Positions 34,817 to 49,200 of a stretch of 64,000 nucleotides of DNA are shown piece by piece. This DNA is from Azolla caroliniana (taxonomy: Eukaryota; Polypodiophyta), in assembly GCA_043228905.1 (NCBI GenBank), contig JBHGNT010000002.1, positions 26,102,001 to 26,166,000 on the forward strand, in the 5' to 3' direction. The notes beneath the pieces were generated by a model. It was not told where the DNA came from. It searched no databases and saw nothing but the letters and a program-made list of their open reading frames with translations. The position numbers were made by a program, and so were the translations under genes. The number at the start of each line of letters is the position of its first letter. The first letter of the stretch is position 1.

Positions 34817-35310
34817 CCCCACTTTGGTTTTTTACTACAAACAATTACTGCTGCTACGACTACAGTAATAAGTGCGTGTTGTGTGTGTGTGTGTGTAGGG
34901 AAGAGGGAGACAGAGACAGATTGTGTGTGTGTGTGTGTGTAGGGAAGAGAGAGACAGAGACAGATTGTGTATGTGTGTGCATACACACTGTAGAGAGTAG
35001 AGGGAGAGAGAGGTGTTGTAGAGTACACATGAGCACAAAGAGAGAGAGAGAGAGAGAGAGAGAATGTGTGTGTGTGTGTGTGTATAGATGGAGAGGAAGA
35101 GTATATACATACATACATACATGAGTGTGTGTAGATAGAGAGGAAGAGTATATACATATGTAGATAGAAAGGGAGAGTATATACATACATTGAGTGAGTA
35201 GATAGAGGAAGAGTATATACATATATATGTACATATATGTGTGTGTGTGTGTGTGTAGATAGAGAGAGAGAGAGTATACATAGTGTGTGTGTGTGTGTGC
35301 GCGCGCACGC
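34758..35310 (+). repeat. Compound GA/GT microsatellite cluster
   Basis: Repeated blocks of (GA)n and (GT)n alternate with a short unit containing GGGAAGAG.GAGACAGAGACAG and, further on, GTAGATAGA.AGG.AGAGTATATACATA. The larger units are themselves tandemly repeated, and the cluster ends in an alternating GTGCGCGCGCACGCGCG stretch. Confidence 0.9.
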
Positions 35311-35547
35311 GCGTGCATATACTCTCCCTCACCCCCACCCCCCTGGGGTGCCAGGTAGGTCGCCAATGGCTTGGACTTCTTCGAGCATATATGATGTCTA
35401 GCATTCAATCAAGAAAAACAAATGAAGATCAACACTAAGATATATACATTCATTCATGTATAGAGAGAGAAAGAAAGATATATTAACGTCTTCTAAGGCC
35501 AAATTTGGCCCAGAGAGATCAAATGAGACCATCTACGAAGACCCTTA

Positions 35548-35550
<3 letters not shown>

Positions 35551-35587
<37 letters not shown>
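35551..35587 (+). repeat. (GT)n microsatellite
   Basis: About 18 GT units. Further (GA)n at about 36341-36371, (GT)n at about 36476-36500 and (CT)n at about 36712-36730 follow in the same spacer. Confidence 0.9.
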
Positions 35588-35588
<1 letters not shown>

Positions 35589-36338
35589 ATACTATATAGA
35601 TCAATATGAAGAGGGTGAATATGTATATATTTATGCTACCCCCAAAGAAGAAAGAGTATGTATATACATAAATATATACACATATGTAGGTGCGTAGAGA
35701 AACCACTTGTATTCTTGTCTTTAAACAAGTCCATGTAGCCTATGACCACCATAAATGAATATGTATATACTCATCTCAATGCTTGATCATCATGTTCAAG
35801 AAATGAAAACCGAACAAACCCTACATAAAGATTGAAAGTGAGGGGGTATCATTGGCGATGTTGACCCATCCCAAAGCCCCACACAATGCGTCATCTCGAT
35901 TTTGTACTATTATGCTCGAGGACTCTTGACTGAAGTCATTGACGCTTCCCAATGATTGGTCTTACCAATGTTAGTGGATAGGACATCTCCCATTCTTCTC
36001 TCAAGTGGTCCACGGGAGTCCCCAAACCCTAAGTTCTTCACCTATAACACTCCAAGGTATTCGTTCTCTTTTACGTGTGCTCATCTGACAACCTCTCTAT
36101 ATGGGGTTGTAAAGGAGTTGTGGGGCATGTAAATTGTGTAGGCAAAGCAAAGGCGAAGACAAGTTACACACAATGGATCCGTCATTCTTTCAATAGGTGT
36201 ACAAGTGTCCTATCTTCTGGTACGACCAAACTGTTGTGCCTCTGAGCTTCTATGAGATTTGATATTGTGATCTCATTCATTAAATATGGGAGAGAGACAC
36301 AAAGAGAGAAAGAAAGAAATATTAAGGTCTTCTAAGAC

Positions 36339-36374
<36 letters not shown>

Positions 36375-37198
36375 GGATTGATTTGATCTTATCATCCCAT
36401 CCATTAATGGTAAAGAGAGTTTTTTGCAAACATATCACAATTACCAAACTACTCTCAATGCTCACTCAACAGTGATGTGTGTGTGTGTGTGTGTGTGTGT
36501 ATCAATGCAATACATAAACACTACAAAACAAAGACATTGTAGTTAATAAAAGAACAATCTTGGTGAAGTAAAAAGTGTGTAATTGTAAATTTGTATACAA
36601 ATTGATACACATAAGACATGTATAAAATCATTGTACATTAATTAGTATGTTTTTGTCCATCTTTTTACTATACATTGGGAAGGAGCACCCTAGGTACATA
36701 CAACATGTGCTCTCTCTCTCTCTCTCTTTCTCTCTAGACCATGGATAGGTCATAGGTCTTTGTCTCAAATCCCATTGGACTCCCTTCTCCATTCATTGAA
36801 TATTTGACACTGTCTCTTCTTTCTCCCCCTTTAGGTTAATGTAACTAGAAACTTCTTCAACAACTTAAAACCCCAAAAAAGCAAAACCAGCCCCCATCTC
36901 AACCCCATAGAAAAAGAAGAAGGGCATAACGTTATAAAAGTCATGGGCCATACCCCATGAAATTCCTTCTCCTTTCGTAAGACATTGCCTAGCCATCACC
37001 ATGTAAGGACCTATACTCTACAAAGGGGAAAAAAAGAAACTCCGAAACTCACCCTCCTTCCCCCACATAAAAAAGCTTGTAAGCTTTTGGTCATTTCCCC
37101 AGATGCCCTTGGTCAACTTTGCCTCGAACAATTATATGGTCAATTCTTCTCTTTTCTCTCGGTTATATTTGCTACATGAGTAATTATGTGGTTGATTG

Positions 37199-37218
37199 CC
37201 CCCCCCCCCCCCCCCCTC
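37199..37218 (+). repeat. Poly-C tract
   Basis: About 19 consecutive C residues; a mononucleotide run of this length is also a likely sequencing-length error site. Confidence 0.85.
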
Positions 37219-38467
37219 AAAGCCTTTCGTATCTTTCGAGGTTTAGAGTTTAAGGAAGAATGAAACATTGGGTGGAGTTGGGAAAATAATGAAAAACACA
37301 TGGGTATTTCTAAGTATTTACATCATTTTTATTTTAGTATGACAGTGACTTAAAAAAGATGATATGTTTTCTTATTCATTCAACAATAGGGCACCAATGT
37401 GTTTGATTTCAACTTATTGCATATGAACATCCTGCGAAACTTTCAAATAAACATCCCAAAATTTGGATCACCTTTACCATATTAGTTGTAGTATTGATGA
37501 CAATCATCTATAATCAGGTTCTTGCGTCAAGGTATATAGATCATAGGGTATTGGACAATTACTTTGTTCACACGGACACGCTACAACAATTTCATGTGGG
37601 AAACATGTTATGGGCAACCTAATTTTGAGACTTTAACTTGAGGGAGTTCCAAGGTTACACTAAGAACCATTGCTTGAGTTCCTATAGATCCAAGTTTTGA
37701 ACATGTATATGGCAACTATATGACAAGGCATAAAAATATAGACCACATAATGATGTGAAGGACTCAAGACACCCCAATAAAGAGAAATACGATGATGCCA
37801 AATATCATGTAGAATTGCAATGATGGCACATGGTCAAACGTACAACACATTTGCATCAATAGAACTTCATGATATAATGGTGAACATGTTGTTGGTTAAT
37901 TGGATTTACTTCAGACATGGGGGAAAATACTTAAACTTCTTGCATTACACCAACAAAGCAAAACATGTGGAGTGAAATTATCTAAAACGTTGTGTGTTTG
38001 CAAAATTGAGAACCGTTATCTCACCATAACTTTCAAGTATAGCTGCATATTTCAAGTTCATTTTTATTGTTCTTTGTTGTGCTCTTTGGGGATTTCATTG
38101 ACAGTAATAGGCCCTACATGTTGTAGTCATCAACGACGATTTTTTGATTAAAGTCATTGGAGTACTCATATTGTGTTCTTCTTCATCTTGCTGGTCTGGA
38201 GAATGTTATGGCTTGGTTGTACTTTCTTTACTAGTCCAGTACTTTACGAGGAATTTTATCGTTATCTTTACCTATAAAGCTTGGGTATGGTCGTTCAACA
38301 ATGTGTCATAACATTGCTTGTAACATTGGACTACTTTGTATATTGCCTCTGACCACTTTGCTTTTAATACCAATGGAGGATTATTTCTCTTAAAAAAAGG
38401 TATAACATATTTCATTATTGGATACAAATGTTATTGAAGCATGTTTGAATAAGTGCACTAGCCCCCT

Positions 38468-38856
38468 AACATCCACAAGATGGTTCACGCTTATCAACTG
38501 CCTACGAGGGCAATCAGACGAGGTTTGCAGCCACTCCAACGACGTGGTCACTGCCCGTTTGCACTTTTCGCAAAAATGGCGGAACACGCCCATGGTGACG
38601 CAAGGAGGAAGTGACCCGAGGTGGAACTACTAGCCCCCTGTGGTCACTGCCCATTTGCACTTTTAGCTATAGGTATCTACTTACATTAAGTAGTCAGTTC
38701 AAAAGGCTATGTACGTAGTCTCATTTTCTTGAACTTGGTTGGAGGGTGATTCCCTGATTTCTTTATAAGCCTCCTTGTATAGTCTCTTTGTAATAATCCG
38801 TCCTAACTAATGGGAAAGTAGCTTCATTTTGGGAAAAAAAAAACATCCACAAGATG
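38468..38856 (+). mobile_element. Short poly-A retroposon with 15-bp target-site duplication
   Basis: AACATCCACAAGATG occurs at 38468-38482 and again at 38842-38856. The enclosed 359 bp ends CATTTTGGG plus about ten A. This is the structure of a retroposed, 5'-truncated LINE or a SINE in plus orientation. Inside, GTGGTCACTGCCC.TTTGCACTTTT is present twice, about 100 bp apart. I see no tRNA-like head or A/B boxes, so a truncated LINE 3' end is slightly favoured. Confidence 0.8.
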
Positions 38857-39992
38857 AAATGCAATGGTTTCCACATCAAAAAGTTATAGAATAAGAATAA
38901 TTGTAGCGTACATATTCAAGATATATATGTATGTATGCAATCAAAATGCAACCAATATTTTGTAAATATTAGAGAAGAATCATGGTCAAATTGGTTTTAA
39001 TGGTTGATATTCACAATCAAATTGATCTTCAACTCTCCAAACGGTACATTACAATTAGTGATATACCAACCCTACTCCTTAATACTTACTTATATCATCT
39101 TTGACGTCAATTTCATTCAAATACCCATAAACTCTAAGCCTATATTAGTTAGACAAGTATATTAAAATGGAGCCTCGCACAAAAGTGGAACCTTTTTACA
39201 TAAGCAAACTACAACTAAACTTTGTCTCCTTCTATGCAAAGCCCTGAAAAGTTATTCATAAAGATTAAATTATAGAGATTTAAAACATAATCGTCAAAAC
39301 AAAGAAAATTTGAAAAGTTTTCAACATCTACTTGCGCTATTAAAAATGCGCAACTTATTTTATTTTATTTTGATCTTGCCTCGTTTTATGAAACCTCGTT
39401 TGACAGGTTATTGTAAGGATAGTTGTGCCCCCTATAAAGCTTATTCATAAAAAATAAAGGTTTTGGATATTTCTATAAATAAAACAATCGTTGGGATGCT
39501 TGCAAACGAAGTCTTCATACGTCATGATTGTTGCATACCTTACATTTGCAAATAAGAGCCAATGGCAGGAAGATATGCATGTGATGTTTTGTTTGTAATT
39601 GTAACTGACATTATATGCCATTGGGACGATGAACTTCTCATAAAAGCAAACAAGGGGTGTCAATATCCTGACATACACAAAGGATACATTCGATTTAGTG
39701 TGCACAAATATTCTTGTGTGATGCACTCATGTATCCGGAAGTTGTGCTTATTATATAATGTTCTAGCCTTTCTAACTTCAACAATATTTATACCTCATTG
39801 TTAATTTCCCTTTCTTGGCTCTAACGTTTCTGATACTCTAGAAAGGAGTAAGGAGACTCTTTATATTTTGTGAACGACCTTTTTTGTTTTTCTTTTGGCT
39901 AGTTTATAAGGGCTTTCAAACTAGGCTTTCCAAACCAACATCGTGTTGCTTTGAGAGACATTGCTCATAAATATATGAAGTTGTCTCTTTGT

Positions 39993-40014
39993 GGTGGTGG
40001 TGGTGGTGGTGGGG
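39993..40014 (+). repeat. (GGT)n microsatellite
   Basis: Seven GGT-type units in spacer DNA. Confidence 0.8.
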
Positions 40015-43000
40015 GCAATGATATAAATACGATCCATTACAACCATCATGATGGCATCGTTTGACTTAGCTTCTCATTTTGAGCACCAGCCTTTGATACA
40101 AGGCTTTCTAATAACCACATGCGAAAATCGTTCTAACTAGTATTCACTAGAATACCCCTGCCTTTTTTTTGTAAATATTGATGGCACCATTTGATGTAGG
40201 TTCTCATATCGAGCACTGGCCTTGATACAAGACCTTCCAATAAGCACATGGAAAATTAGATCTAAGTGATATTCCCTAGCACCCCCTTATATTTGCAAAA
40301 TTCAAAAAATACCCCCCTCCCATTTTGGTAATTCTCAAATATTCTCTACAATTTCTTACTCTTGAAATTCTCAAAATGAATTATTCCCTGATAGAGAGAG
40401 AGAGAATTTGTGTCGTGACACTCATTTTGAAAATTGGTGGCATTTCAGAAAATTCGTGGAACATTAGGGATATCCCAGTAAATTTGATGTTTTTATACAT
40501 CTTTATCTGTTAATTATAGTCATTGAGCATTTACGTCGTGAATCCAACAACATCTAAATCAAGTAAGGGAACACAAAATCTCAAAGGTTTTTCGTCACTT
40601 CATTGCATCTAAACCATGCCAATTATAATGGTAGAATTAATTTTCATTATTGTTCTTCTATTGTGATTGATTACTTGGGTGGAACATATTTTACGATTCA
40701 CATTTTTTTACCACAATTACTGCATTAAAGTTCAATTTTGCAAGTGCAAATATGAGAGCTCCTCATTTATCATGGTTCAAATCTCTTTGATTTATTGTAG
40801 CATAACATAATTGGTTAACCTTAGTATATTGAACTAAAGCCCTCATACGTAAACAAAAATAATATCTTGATTCATTTGGACTACGATTTAAAGAATAATA
40901 GTTGCATCCCCGTGGGATTCATCCATATATTGTCATAGTTGTAAAGAAATGAACAACATTAATAGACTACAAGGTCAAAAGATGCTCCTAAGCTTCGAGT
41001 GATATAACTTTACAAACTGCCGAGAAGTCAAATTTGTCCAAAATGTCCCATTGATTTGTCTTTCATGCATCCGAGAGACTTTATAAATCATTTTTTTATA
41101 AAGAATGTGTGTGCAAGTTTAATCTGTAGCACTGAATAATATGCCGAATAGATATATCAATATATTTTCCAACAGAAAAATCCAAAGTAACTTGAAATAC
41201 AAACTAGCCATGGGAGTTAAAAAACTCAAAAGTGGTTGAAAAATCAGAGTTATAAAAGTCACAATTTCATTAAGGGCACGATCTATAAAATAAAATGACT
41301 TTCCAGGTATCTAAAACCGATGTTGTATTTAAATTTACTTATGGCATGATCTAGTATGCAAGATTCGTGTACGTACATTTGAGCTATGCAAGTAGCTAAT
41401 ATCGTCATATTATATACAATGTATCCGAAGGGGATATAGTTGTATGCCAATAGCGGGTGTTTAATAATACATCTTAGACTATGTAAGAATGTGCACGCTA
41501 TGTTTGTAAGTACATAGTCCCCAATTCTTGTGCTTAGGTGGTGACTATGTAAAAGTAATATGATAAGTGTCACAGGATAACTATGTCATTTGCCAAATAT
41601 GTCAAATAAAAAAACCCATGTCTCAAGAAAGTCCCACTAATTTGTTGGAGCTTGTGGGAAGCTACAGAATCATTTGCTATTTCGATTCATATTATAATAC
41701 ATTCGTGAAATTCCGAACAATTTCATTCATTGAGAAGTACATACTAATGTATGGCAAATATTGCAAAGCTTATAGGTTTGGATGTTCAAGCTAAGCTTGA
41801 GATTAAGAGGGAAGGTTTAGCACAACATTATACCTTGGGCTTCTACCTACAACAATGAGAAATTGATGTCATGATTTGATGAAAGGAAAAGTTTGTGAGC
41901 CTCCACAAAAAATTGCATCTATTTGTGTCCATCCTCCTTTGTGAAGTATGTGTCACTCTTGTTTCCAAACAGACTGCCTATGCAATGGTCATAGATGAGC
42001 GTCTAAAATACATGAAGCAATTTAATAAATTCGAGATGACAATGACAATTTTTAGCAATACCTCTAAACATTTATCAATGTGTACCAAAACCTATATAAA
42101 ACGTATTATTGAAGCGTGTCTTTTAATGAGACGATATTGAAGGATGCATGCTAACTTCAAAAGTAAGCCTCTTGCAACCATGCTCCAAGGGGAATGGTAA
42201 GACACGTTTCCAAGAAAATAATGTCATCCAAGACGTATACACATGTGTACCATAGTCATTACCATGTGAGATATTTATTAAATTCAAAGGTGCGAATTTC
42301 AATACAATAGTGAGAAAACATAAGGTTGGTCATCTCAAGGGAATATTACATGCAATAAATAGCTCCTCTTATATGGTTTGTGTATTCTATTTTCGAAAGT
42401 TCTCAAAAATAACCTTGTTGATCTATAAACAATACATAGTGGACTTCTGCTTTGACATCGTCCTTTTCCATAGAACGTCGTGTTTCCTTTTGCCCATGCC
42501 TTTCTTTCAAGAGGTACAATATAAATACTCGTATAATACGAGTCACAACTCACTTGATAAGGACCCAAGTGAACAATGTAATTTGTACTCTTATCCAATG
42601 CTCTTTCTCTCTCTCGACCTTGGTATGGATAGGATCATGAAGAATATTCACTAGTTTTTATTTTTGACTTGTAGTGTATATGGTAATTAACCATATTAAG
42701 CTTATAAACAAAGAGATTTGCCTTGGCTATGCCTTCATGTTTCATTCCCAATATTGAGGTCATGATTACAAGTGAAAGGAGAATGAATGCATGTTCTTCT
42801 TTGATTAGTTCAGCGATGATTATATGTATTTACACACTTCCGTGGTTTCCTTGCATGCATAATAACATGTTGGCTTGATGTGCGTACAATAGTATAGCAC
42901 TTTACTATTCTCAACCACCTCATTCCATTTTGTAGCAAGTCCATCTACAAGACATGGTTCACTCACACTGACTATATCATCAATGGGTAACTCAAATAGT

Positions 43001-44922
43001 GTGTGCACATTCTAACCACTTGCATGTTTGTTTGCTCAGACAGAAGAGAGAATTTTATTGATAGGGAGAGTTTCAATGAAGTGGAACTCAAATATTTTTG
43101 AAATTTGTAGCAGTTGTTTGGAACCCACATTTTCTAGAGTTTCAAGAAATCCCCTAAAAATAACGCGAAAATTTAACTCAAATCTATTTATCCTTACATT
43201 CCGGCTTTATAAATCTTTCCGCACTTGGGCTTCGTAAAACAATAGATTGCCTCTTAGATCAGCTCCAAATTTTGTATCCGTACATTTAGGTTTTACATAA
43301 ATTTCCTAACTTGGACCTCATAAAAAAAGAGATTGCGTCCATATGAGTTACAATAAATAAGTTAATAGAATCTAATTGTGAATCTTAATGTTAACCGATC
43401 AAATTGTAGCAATGAAATCAATTCATTTGTTACACATGACACTAAAATATCATATTGAGATAGTGTCATGTGTTCAAAATTACGATAATGGTATTGATAT
43501 GAAAATAAAAAAGAGAATAATAAATTGTGTAAAATCAATTTGTACATGGCACGAGAACGCCTATTAAGGTTATCAACCCAAAGAAGCTAGAAAAGAAAAT
43601 CAAAAAGCTCACTTCCTTACACCCTTAGACTTCATTGTATTAATATGGAAAGATTGACACCACTTCCCATGTTATATGCCTTAAAGGGCCATCCCTAGTC
43701 CTTTGGCAAACGTATACAAGCCTTTTGAGTATGTGCACGAGAGGCTACCTCTTGTCTTGGCTATCAATTAATACAAAGAGAGAGTTGTGCTAGTGTATTG
43801 AAACCAATATTCCTTACAAAGAACTCTACCGAACCATGTATGTGGGGGCTTTTTAAGTGGCATACCATTTTATATGAGCATCTCCTTCACATGGTACCTT
43901 TGGGTGTATAATCATAACGAATTGTGACACCATCTTAAATCCCACAAGCTTCACTTTTTATAGATAATCTAGAACATTTTCAGTTTTAGCATAAATAGCA
44001 ATGATGAAACCCAATATTGAATAATTTACCCAAAAATATCACAAAAAAACCAAATAAGAGAAAAACCGTCACTATCTGGATGATCCCTAGTGATAATTCA
44101 CATGTGACATATTACCTCTTATTTGCAACTTTATTGATTGATAATGATTGGATAAAAGAGAATGAAAATGGAAAAGCTCTATTATTTCTTGAAGGATGGC
44201 TAGTAATTTTTAATAAAATTTATAGTAACTACTTTGTACTATGAAATATAGGCTTTAGAATAACTTAATATTATGAATGGATCGATACACACAGTGTAAT
44301 TTGAACAATAACTTAATAACTCAATAAGTTCTTTTTTAGTGTTGATCGATTTCCATGGGACCTCAACACACATATATAGCTACATAATTTATGTGTGTAC
44401 ATATAGACTTCCTTGTTAATATGCTATGAGTTCACATTTTATTCTTAGGAACGTGACTCTTACCCATTCCATGTGAAACCATACTAAATGGTAGAACTTT
44501 CGTTGGTCATACGATTGACCCCCAAATTTCCCTGACTTTAGTGGCATCTACATTAGTCACTCTAATAAGGAGATTTTCAATATCATGATCAGTCACAATA
44601 GATATCAACAAGTATTGCATATTAGGTAAAGAAAAGAGCACATAATCTACCATGGTTTGTATGACTTTCTATCATTGGCTAATAGTAAAATTGGTCACTC
44701 AAATGCCGAGATGTTGTTATAGTCCTCCTTTAGATAGAGTTCGAAATTGTCAACAATTAATGTATGTTTGGCTATTACACAATGACATGGTCACGAATAC
44801 TCACAATGATGCAATGTTAAATCAAACTTTTTTTTATGTCCATGATATTATAGCCTATCAATGATTATTTCGATCAAAAACAACAAAGTGCTTGTTGTAT
44901 AAGGGGCACACCCTTGCCATTC

Positions 44923-45181
44923 TTGTAATATCGATGCATCCTTTCATTAGTTTTAAAAAACCTATCAAGTACAAACTACAAAAGAGATGAAAAAGAAGAG
45001 GAAAAAGGACTATCCCAATGACTAGCCATGGATCTTGCCGCCTACTTTCATCATACTAGAAAATGACATCATAATAATTAGACAACTTATACAAGCCTTC
45101 AAGGATAGAGTTGTATAGCATCCTCATTCTTATCCTACTCAATATATCCCAATAACATGGCAAGCAGTTGTAATATCGATG
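44923..45181. mobile_element. 231-bp inserted duplicate flanked by a 14-bp target-site duplication
   Basis: TTGTAATATCGATG flanks the insert at 44923-44936 and 45168-45181. The inserted bases 44937-45167 match 22729-22957 almost exactly, in the same orientation. The other copy lacks the flanking duplication, so the 45-kb copy is the derived one. There is no poly-A, no terminal inverted repeat and no element-like end. That fits template-patch repair of a staggered break or a snippet moved by retroelement machinery. Confidence 0.75.
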
Positions 45182-46266
45182 TATTGTTGGGGGTGGGCTT
45201 GTAAATAACAATATCGGTAATAAATCGATGAAATGGAATGAATACCTTTATTGATTGAGTGAAACATGTACAACATAGCTATTTCAAGTTGAGAGCCAAT
45301 TCAAGAAATTTAACATGAAAATTTTCTATCAATAGTAATTGCTAGACATTGGAGTGAAATCCATAAATTTTACCTTGAGATGTCCACACTATAACAAGTA
45401 AGCCAAATCTATGTTAATGAGATATTTGACAACAACTTATTCTAGTTTGATGCTCCTAAGAATACTTCACGCATCCTTATTTTGATACCATGAATCACAC
45501 TTAACCTTTGAGGGCCATTAGAAAGTTTAACTACAATTTACTAATCTATCTTTCAAAGTACATACTATTTATCTTTACGTCGGGCATAGTCAAGCTTATT
45601 AAAATGCTTCCACATTGTCACCTTCTTTAATATGGAATGCCTCATCCTCATATTCATTACAAGGGATACATTTATAAAAGACGTATTCCCATGTATAAGA
45701 CATATCTCAATGAAGTGGCACATGAGGGAAGATATGTAGTGCATGAATGTACATTATGTTCCTTGGGTAAAAGATGAAGTACATAAACTCCTCGACCAAA
45801 TTCATCAACGGTACGAGCTTTGGATGGGTTTGGTGGGTACAAACCAAACACATAAAGAGGCCATTGGTATTGGATAAGACAAAATTTGTCACTAACACTT
45901 TTCATGATGTTCAGCTTGAGGAGAGGATCATTTTTTAGTTGAGTTTGCAATTTTTGACAACACTAATGATCTCGTTAATCTCTTGAGTTTTTTTTGACTA
46001 GACAATGAAATACACCTTAATCAGTGCATATCCACGTCTTCACAATGAGTGAAGGAATGCTACTAGCCACATTAGCAACATATATGGCATAGCCATCATG
46101 TATCGGTGTTCACCTCTAAGAAATACAAGAATTTCTAATTGCATCCTGACTTCGAAATAAAACAATTATCTACCAACTTTGGCCAAATCATATTCAAGAA
46201 AATCCATATGCTCAAGCACAGATTTTCCTGAGGGCTATGGTGGGTGTTGAACTCCCAACCTATCAC

Positions 46267-49200
46267 TTAACTGAAATCTGTGGACATCTTCTCATCCAAA
46301 TTCAATGCACGTTCAAACACCGACTTTCCCAATTCAACATTTCCCAACTTCTTACAAGATTCTAATACACTATGCCACACCACAAAATTAGGAGGGAATG
46401 GCATCTTATCGATCGCGGTTAATGCTAAATCTAAACAGCCGACACGACCAAACATATCAATGATACAAGTGTGGTGCTTTAAAGTAGCACCAATGCCATG
46501 GTATGTGTACATGGCATGCATGTACATATGGCTCTTACTCATTAACCCTGATTGGCTGCATGCACTTAGAAGAACAGTGAATGTGACATCATCTGGCTTT
46601 ATGCCAACATCTAGCATCCCTTCCAAAGTGAGAGAAATGTTGTTACCATCACCAATCTGCGCATACCCTGATAAAAGTATGGTCCATGAGACAACATCTC
46701 GAATTACAAGCTTGTTGAATACTTGTTGAGCTTTGAAAACTGACCCACATTTACCATACATATCAACCAATGCATTACCGATAGGATGACAAAGACCCAA
46801 TAACATTCCTCGTTTTTCAATCTCACCATGTATTTCTTGACCTTTCTCCACTGCCCCTGTGTTAGCACATGCTTTCAGGCTGCAAAGAAATGAAACCTCA
46901 TTAGGAGAGATACCCTCTAGTTGCATCTTCTCGAGACATTCTATTGTTTCCTCATTATGCTCAAACCTAGAAAATGATGCCATGAGTGCATTCCATGAGA
47001 CCACGTTCCGAAATTGTAGCACATCAAACATTTCTTGTGCCTTCACAAGAAAGCCATATTTTGCATACATATCTATCAATGTGTTCCTGATAGAAATATC
47101 CCTTTCTAACAAATTGTGTTTGTTTATCTCAATATGTATGACTTGACCTTTCTCACTATAATTATCACATGCTTTCAAGCTGCAACGAAAGGTGGTCGCA
47201 TCAGGAGAGATACCATCCAATTTCATGAATTCATAAATTTTGATGGCCTCTTCAGAATTTCCATGCTCAGTGTATCCTGAAAGTAGAGTATTCCAAGAAA
47301 TTACATTTCTGGAACTAAGCTTATTGAAAATTTCTTGTGCTTTTACTGGCAATCCACATTTCATGTACATGCCAACAAGTGCAGTACCAACAATAACATT
47401 TGTTTCCAGCAAGCCTCCAGGGGTGATATTACTATGAATTTCTTGACCCTTTTCTGCAGCTTTGATATTGCCACATGCTTTTAAGATGGAAGATGATATG
47501 TAAGGGTTTGCTGAAATTCCCTGAAGTTGCATGTGTTCATAACATTTAAGTGCTCTATCGTCACACCCTTGCTTTGTATACCCAGCTATTATAGCTGTCC
47601 ATGCTGAAACGTCTTGGACTTCTATCTTGTCGAAAACTTCTTGTGCAGTTACAAGCAACCCACAACTGGCATACATATAAATCAAAGCAATATCAACTGC
47701 AAAATGTCCTTCACATATTCCTAGTCTTTTAATACATGCATCCATTTCATATCCTTTTTTTATATCTCCTAACTTTGCACATGCTTTCAAGCTGCATAGA
47801 AAAGTTCCGGGATCAGGATAAATTCCCTCAAGTTGCATCTTGTAGAAATTCTTTAGTGCTTCCTCGGCATTTCCATTCTCAATATATCCTGTCATCAAGG
47901 CATTCCATAACACTACCGTTCGGGTTGGCAGTGTGTTGAATGTTTCATGCGAATCTGAAAATGAACCACAATCCGCATACATGATGATTAAGGCACTGCC
48001 TAGAAACATGTCTCTTTCTAATAAACCCCGATTTTCTACCTTTGCATGCATACTTTGTGCCTTTTTAAGAGCCCCTATGCTGCCGCAAGCTTTTAGAATG
48101 GATACAATTGATGCTGAATTAGGTAGTATGCCCAAATCTTCCATCTTCTCAAAACATTGGATTGCCCTCCTTGGCTGCCCATGTTCAAGATATCCCGTAA
48201 TCAATGCATTCCAAGAGACAACATCTTTCACCTCGAGCTTGTCAAACACTTGTTCTGCCACGTCTAGCCAACCACATTTGGCATACATATCGACCAAAGT
48301 ATTTCCGACATCACCTTTCAACATGCCCTGTTTCTCAAGAGTAGCATGTATATCCATGATATTGCCTATGTTGCCAAAGGCAATTGAAGCTTTCAAGGTG
48401 CAGATGAAAGTAAATGCATCAGGAGAGATTCCCTCTACGTTCAGTTGCTCAACTAGCTCGAGTACCCGATTAGAATATCCGTGTTCAAGATATCCTGACA
48501 ATAATGTATTCCAGAGTGTCACATTTCGGCTATGAACCCTATCAAACACTTCATGTGCTTTGGCAAGCGAGGAACATTTGGCATACATGTCAACTAATGC
48601 ATTCCCAACAATATGATCTACTACAACTAATCCTTGTCTTTCAACTTCAGCATGAAGTTCTTGGCCTTTGACTTCATCTTGTATTTGGCCACAAACCTTT
48701 AAGCCACAAACGAGTGTAATACCAGTTGGTGATACACTTTGGAATTTCATCTTTTCAAGGCATTCAAGTGCTTCCTCAAAGTAGGAGTGTTCTGTGTATC
48801 CTGATATCATTGATGTCCATGCTACTATACCTTTAACTCTAATCTTATCGAAAACACATTGTGCTGATGCAAGCAACCCACATTTTCCATACGCATCAAC
48901 TAAGGCACTCTCTAGAAAATGGTTTCCTTGCAACAACCCTTGTTTCTCTATCTCAACATGTAGTTTTAGACTCTTTTCTGCATATTGATTTGAGCCACAA
49001 GATCCCAAGATTGAAAGAAATGTGAAAGCATCTGGTGGCACCCCCTGAACCTGCATTTCTTGAAAAATTTCCAGTGCTTCATTATCATGTCCATGTTCAG
49101 CATATCCTGCAATTAATACATTCCATGAAACTATATTTTGGATTGGAAGACTGTGAAAAACGTCACGAGCTTTAGAAAGCATGCCATATTTAGCATAAAA

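Larger units (their letters stand above)
34150..46266. other. Gene-poor 12-kb spacer, microsatellites and small insertions
   Basis: I find no coding gene. Long ORFs at 34699-35408 are artefacts of GT/GA microsatellites. Features inside that could be supported are listed separately: the microsatellite cluster, a poly-C tract, a short retroposon and a 231-bp insert. The segment around 38160-38400, ending GGAGGATTATTTCTCTTAAAAAAA, resembles a LINE 3' end, but without a coding signature I leave it uncalled. Confidence 0.55.

Noticed and set aside
34699-35408. Three overlapping minus-strand ORFs and a plus-strand 129-codon ORF of HTHTHT / SLSLSL / VCVCVC type
   Set aside because: They are translations of GA/GT microsatellites, which lack stops by composition.
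38160-38400. Possible additional LINE 3' end (GGAGGATTATTTCTCTTAAAAAAA)
   Set aside because: No target-site duplication or zf-RVT coding signature could be found, so it is not reported as an element.
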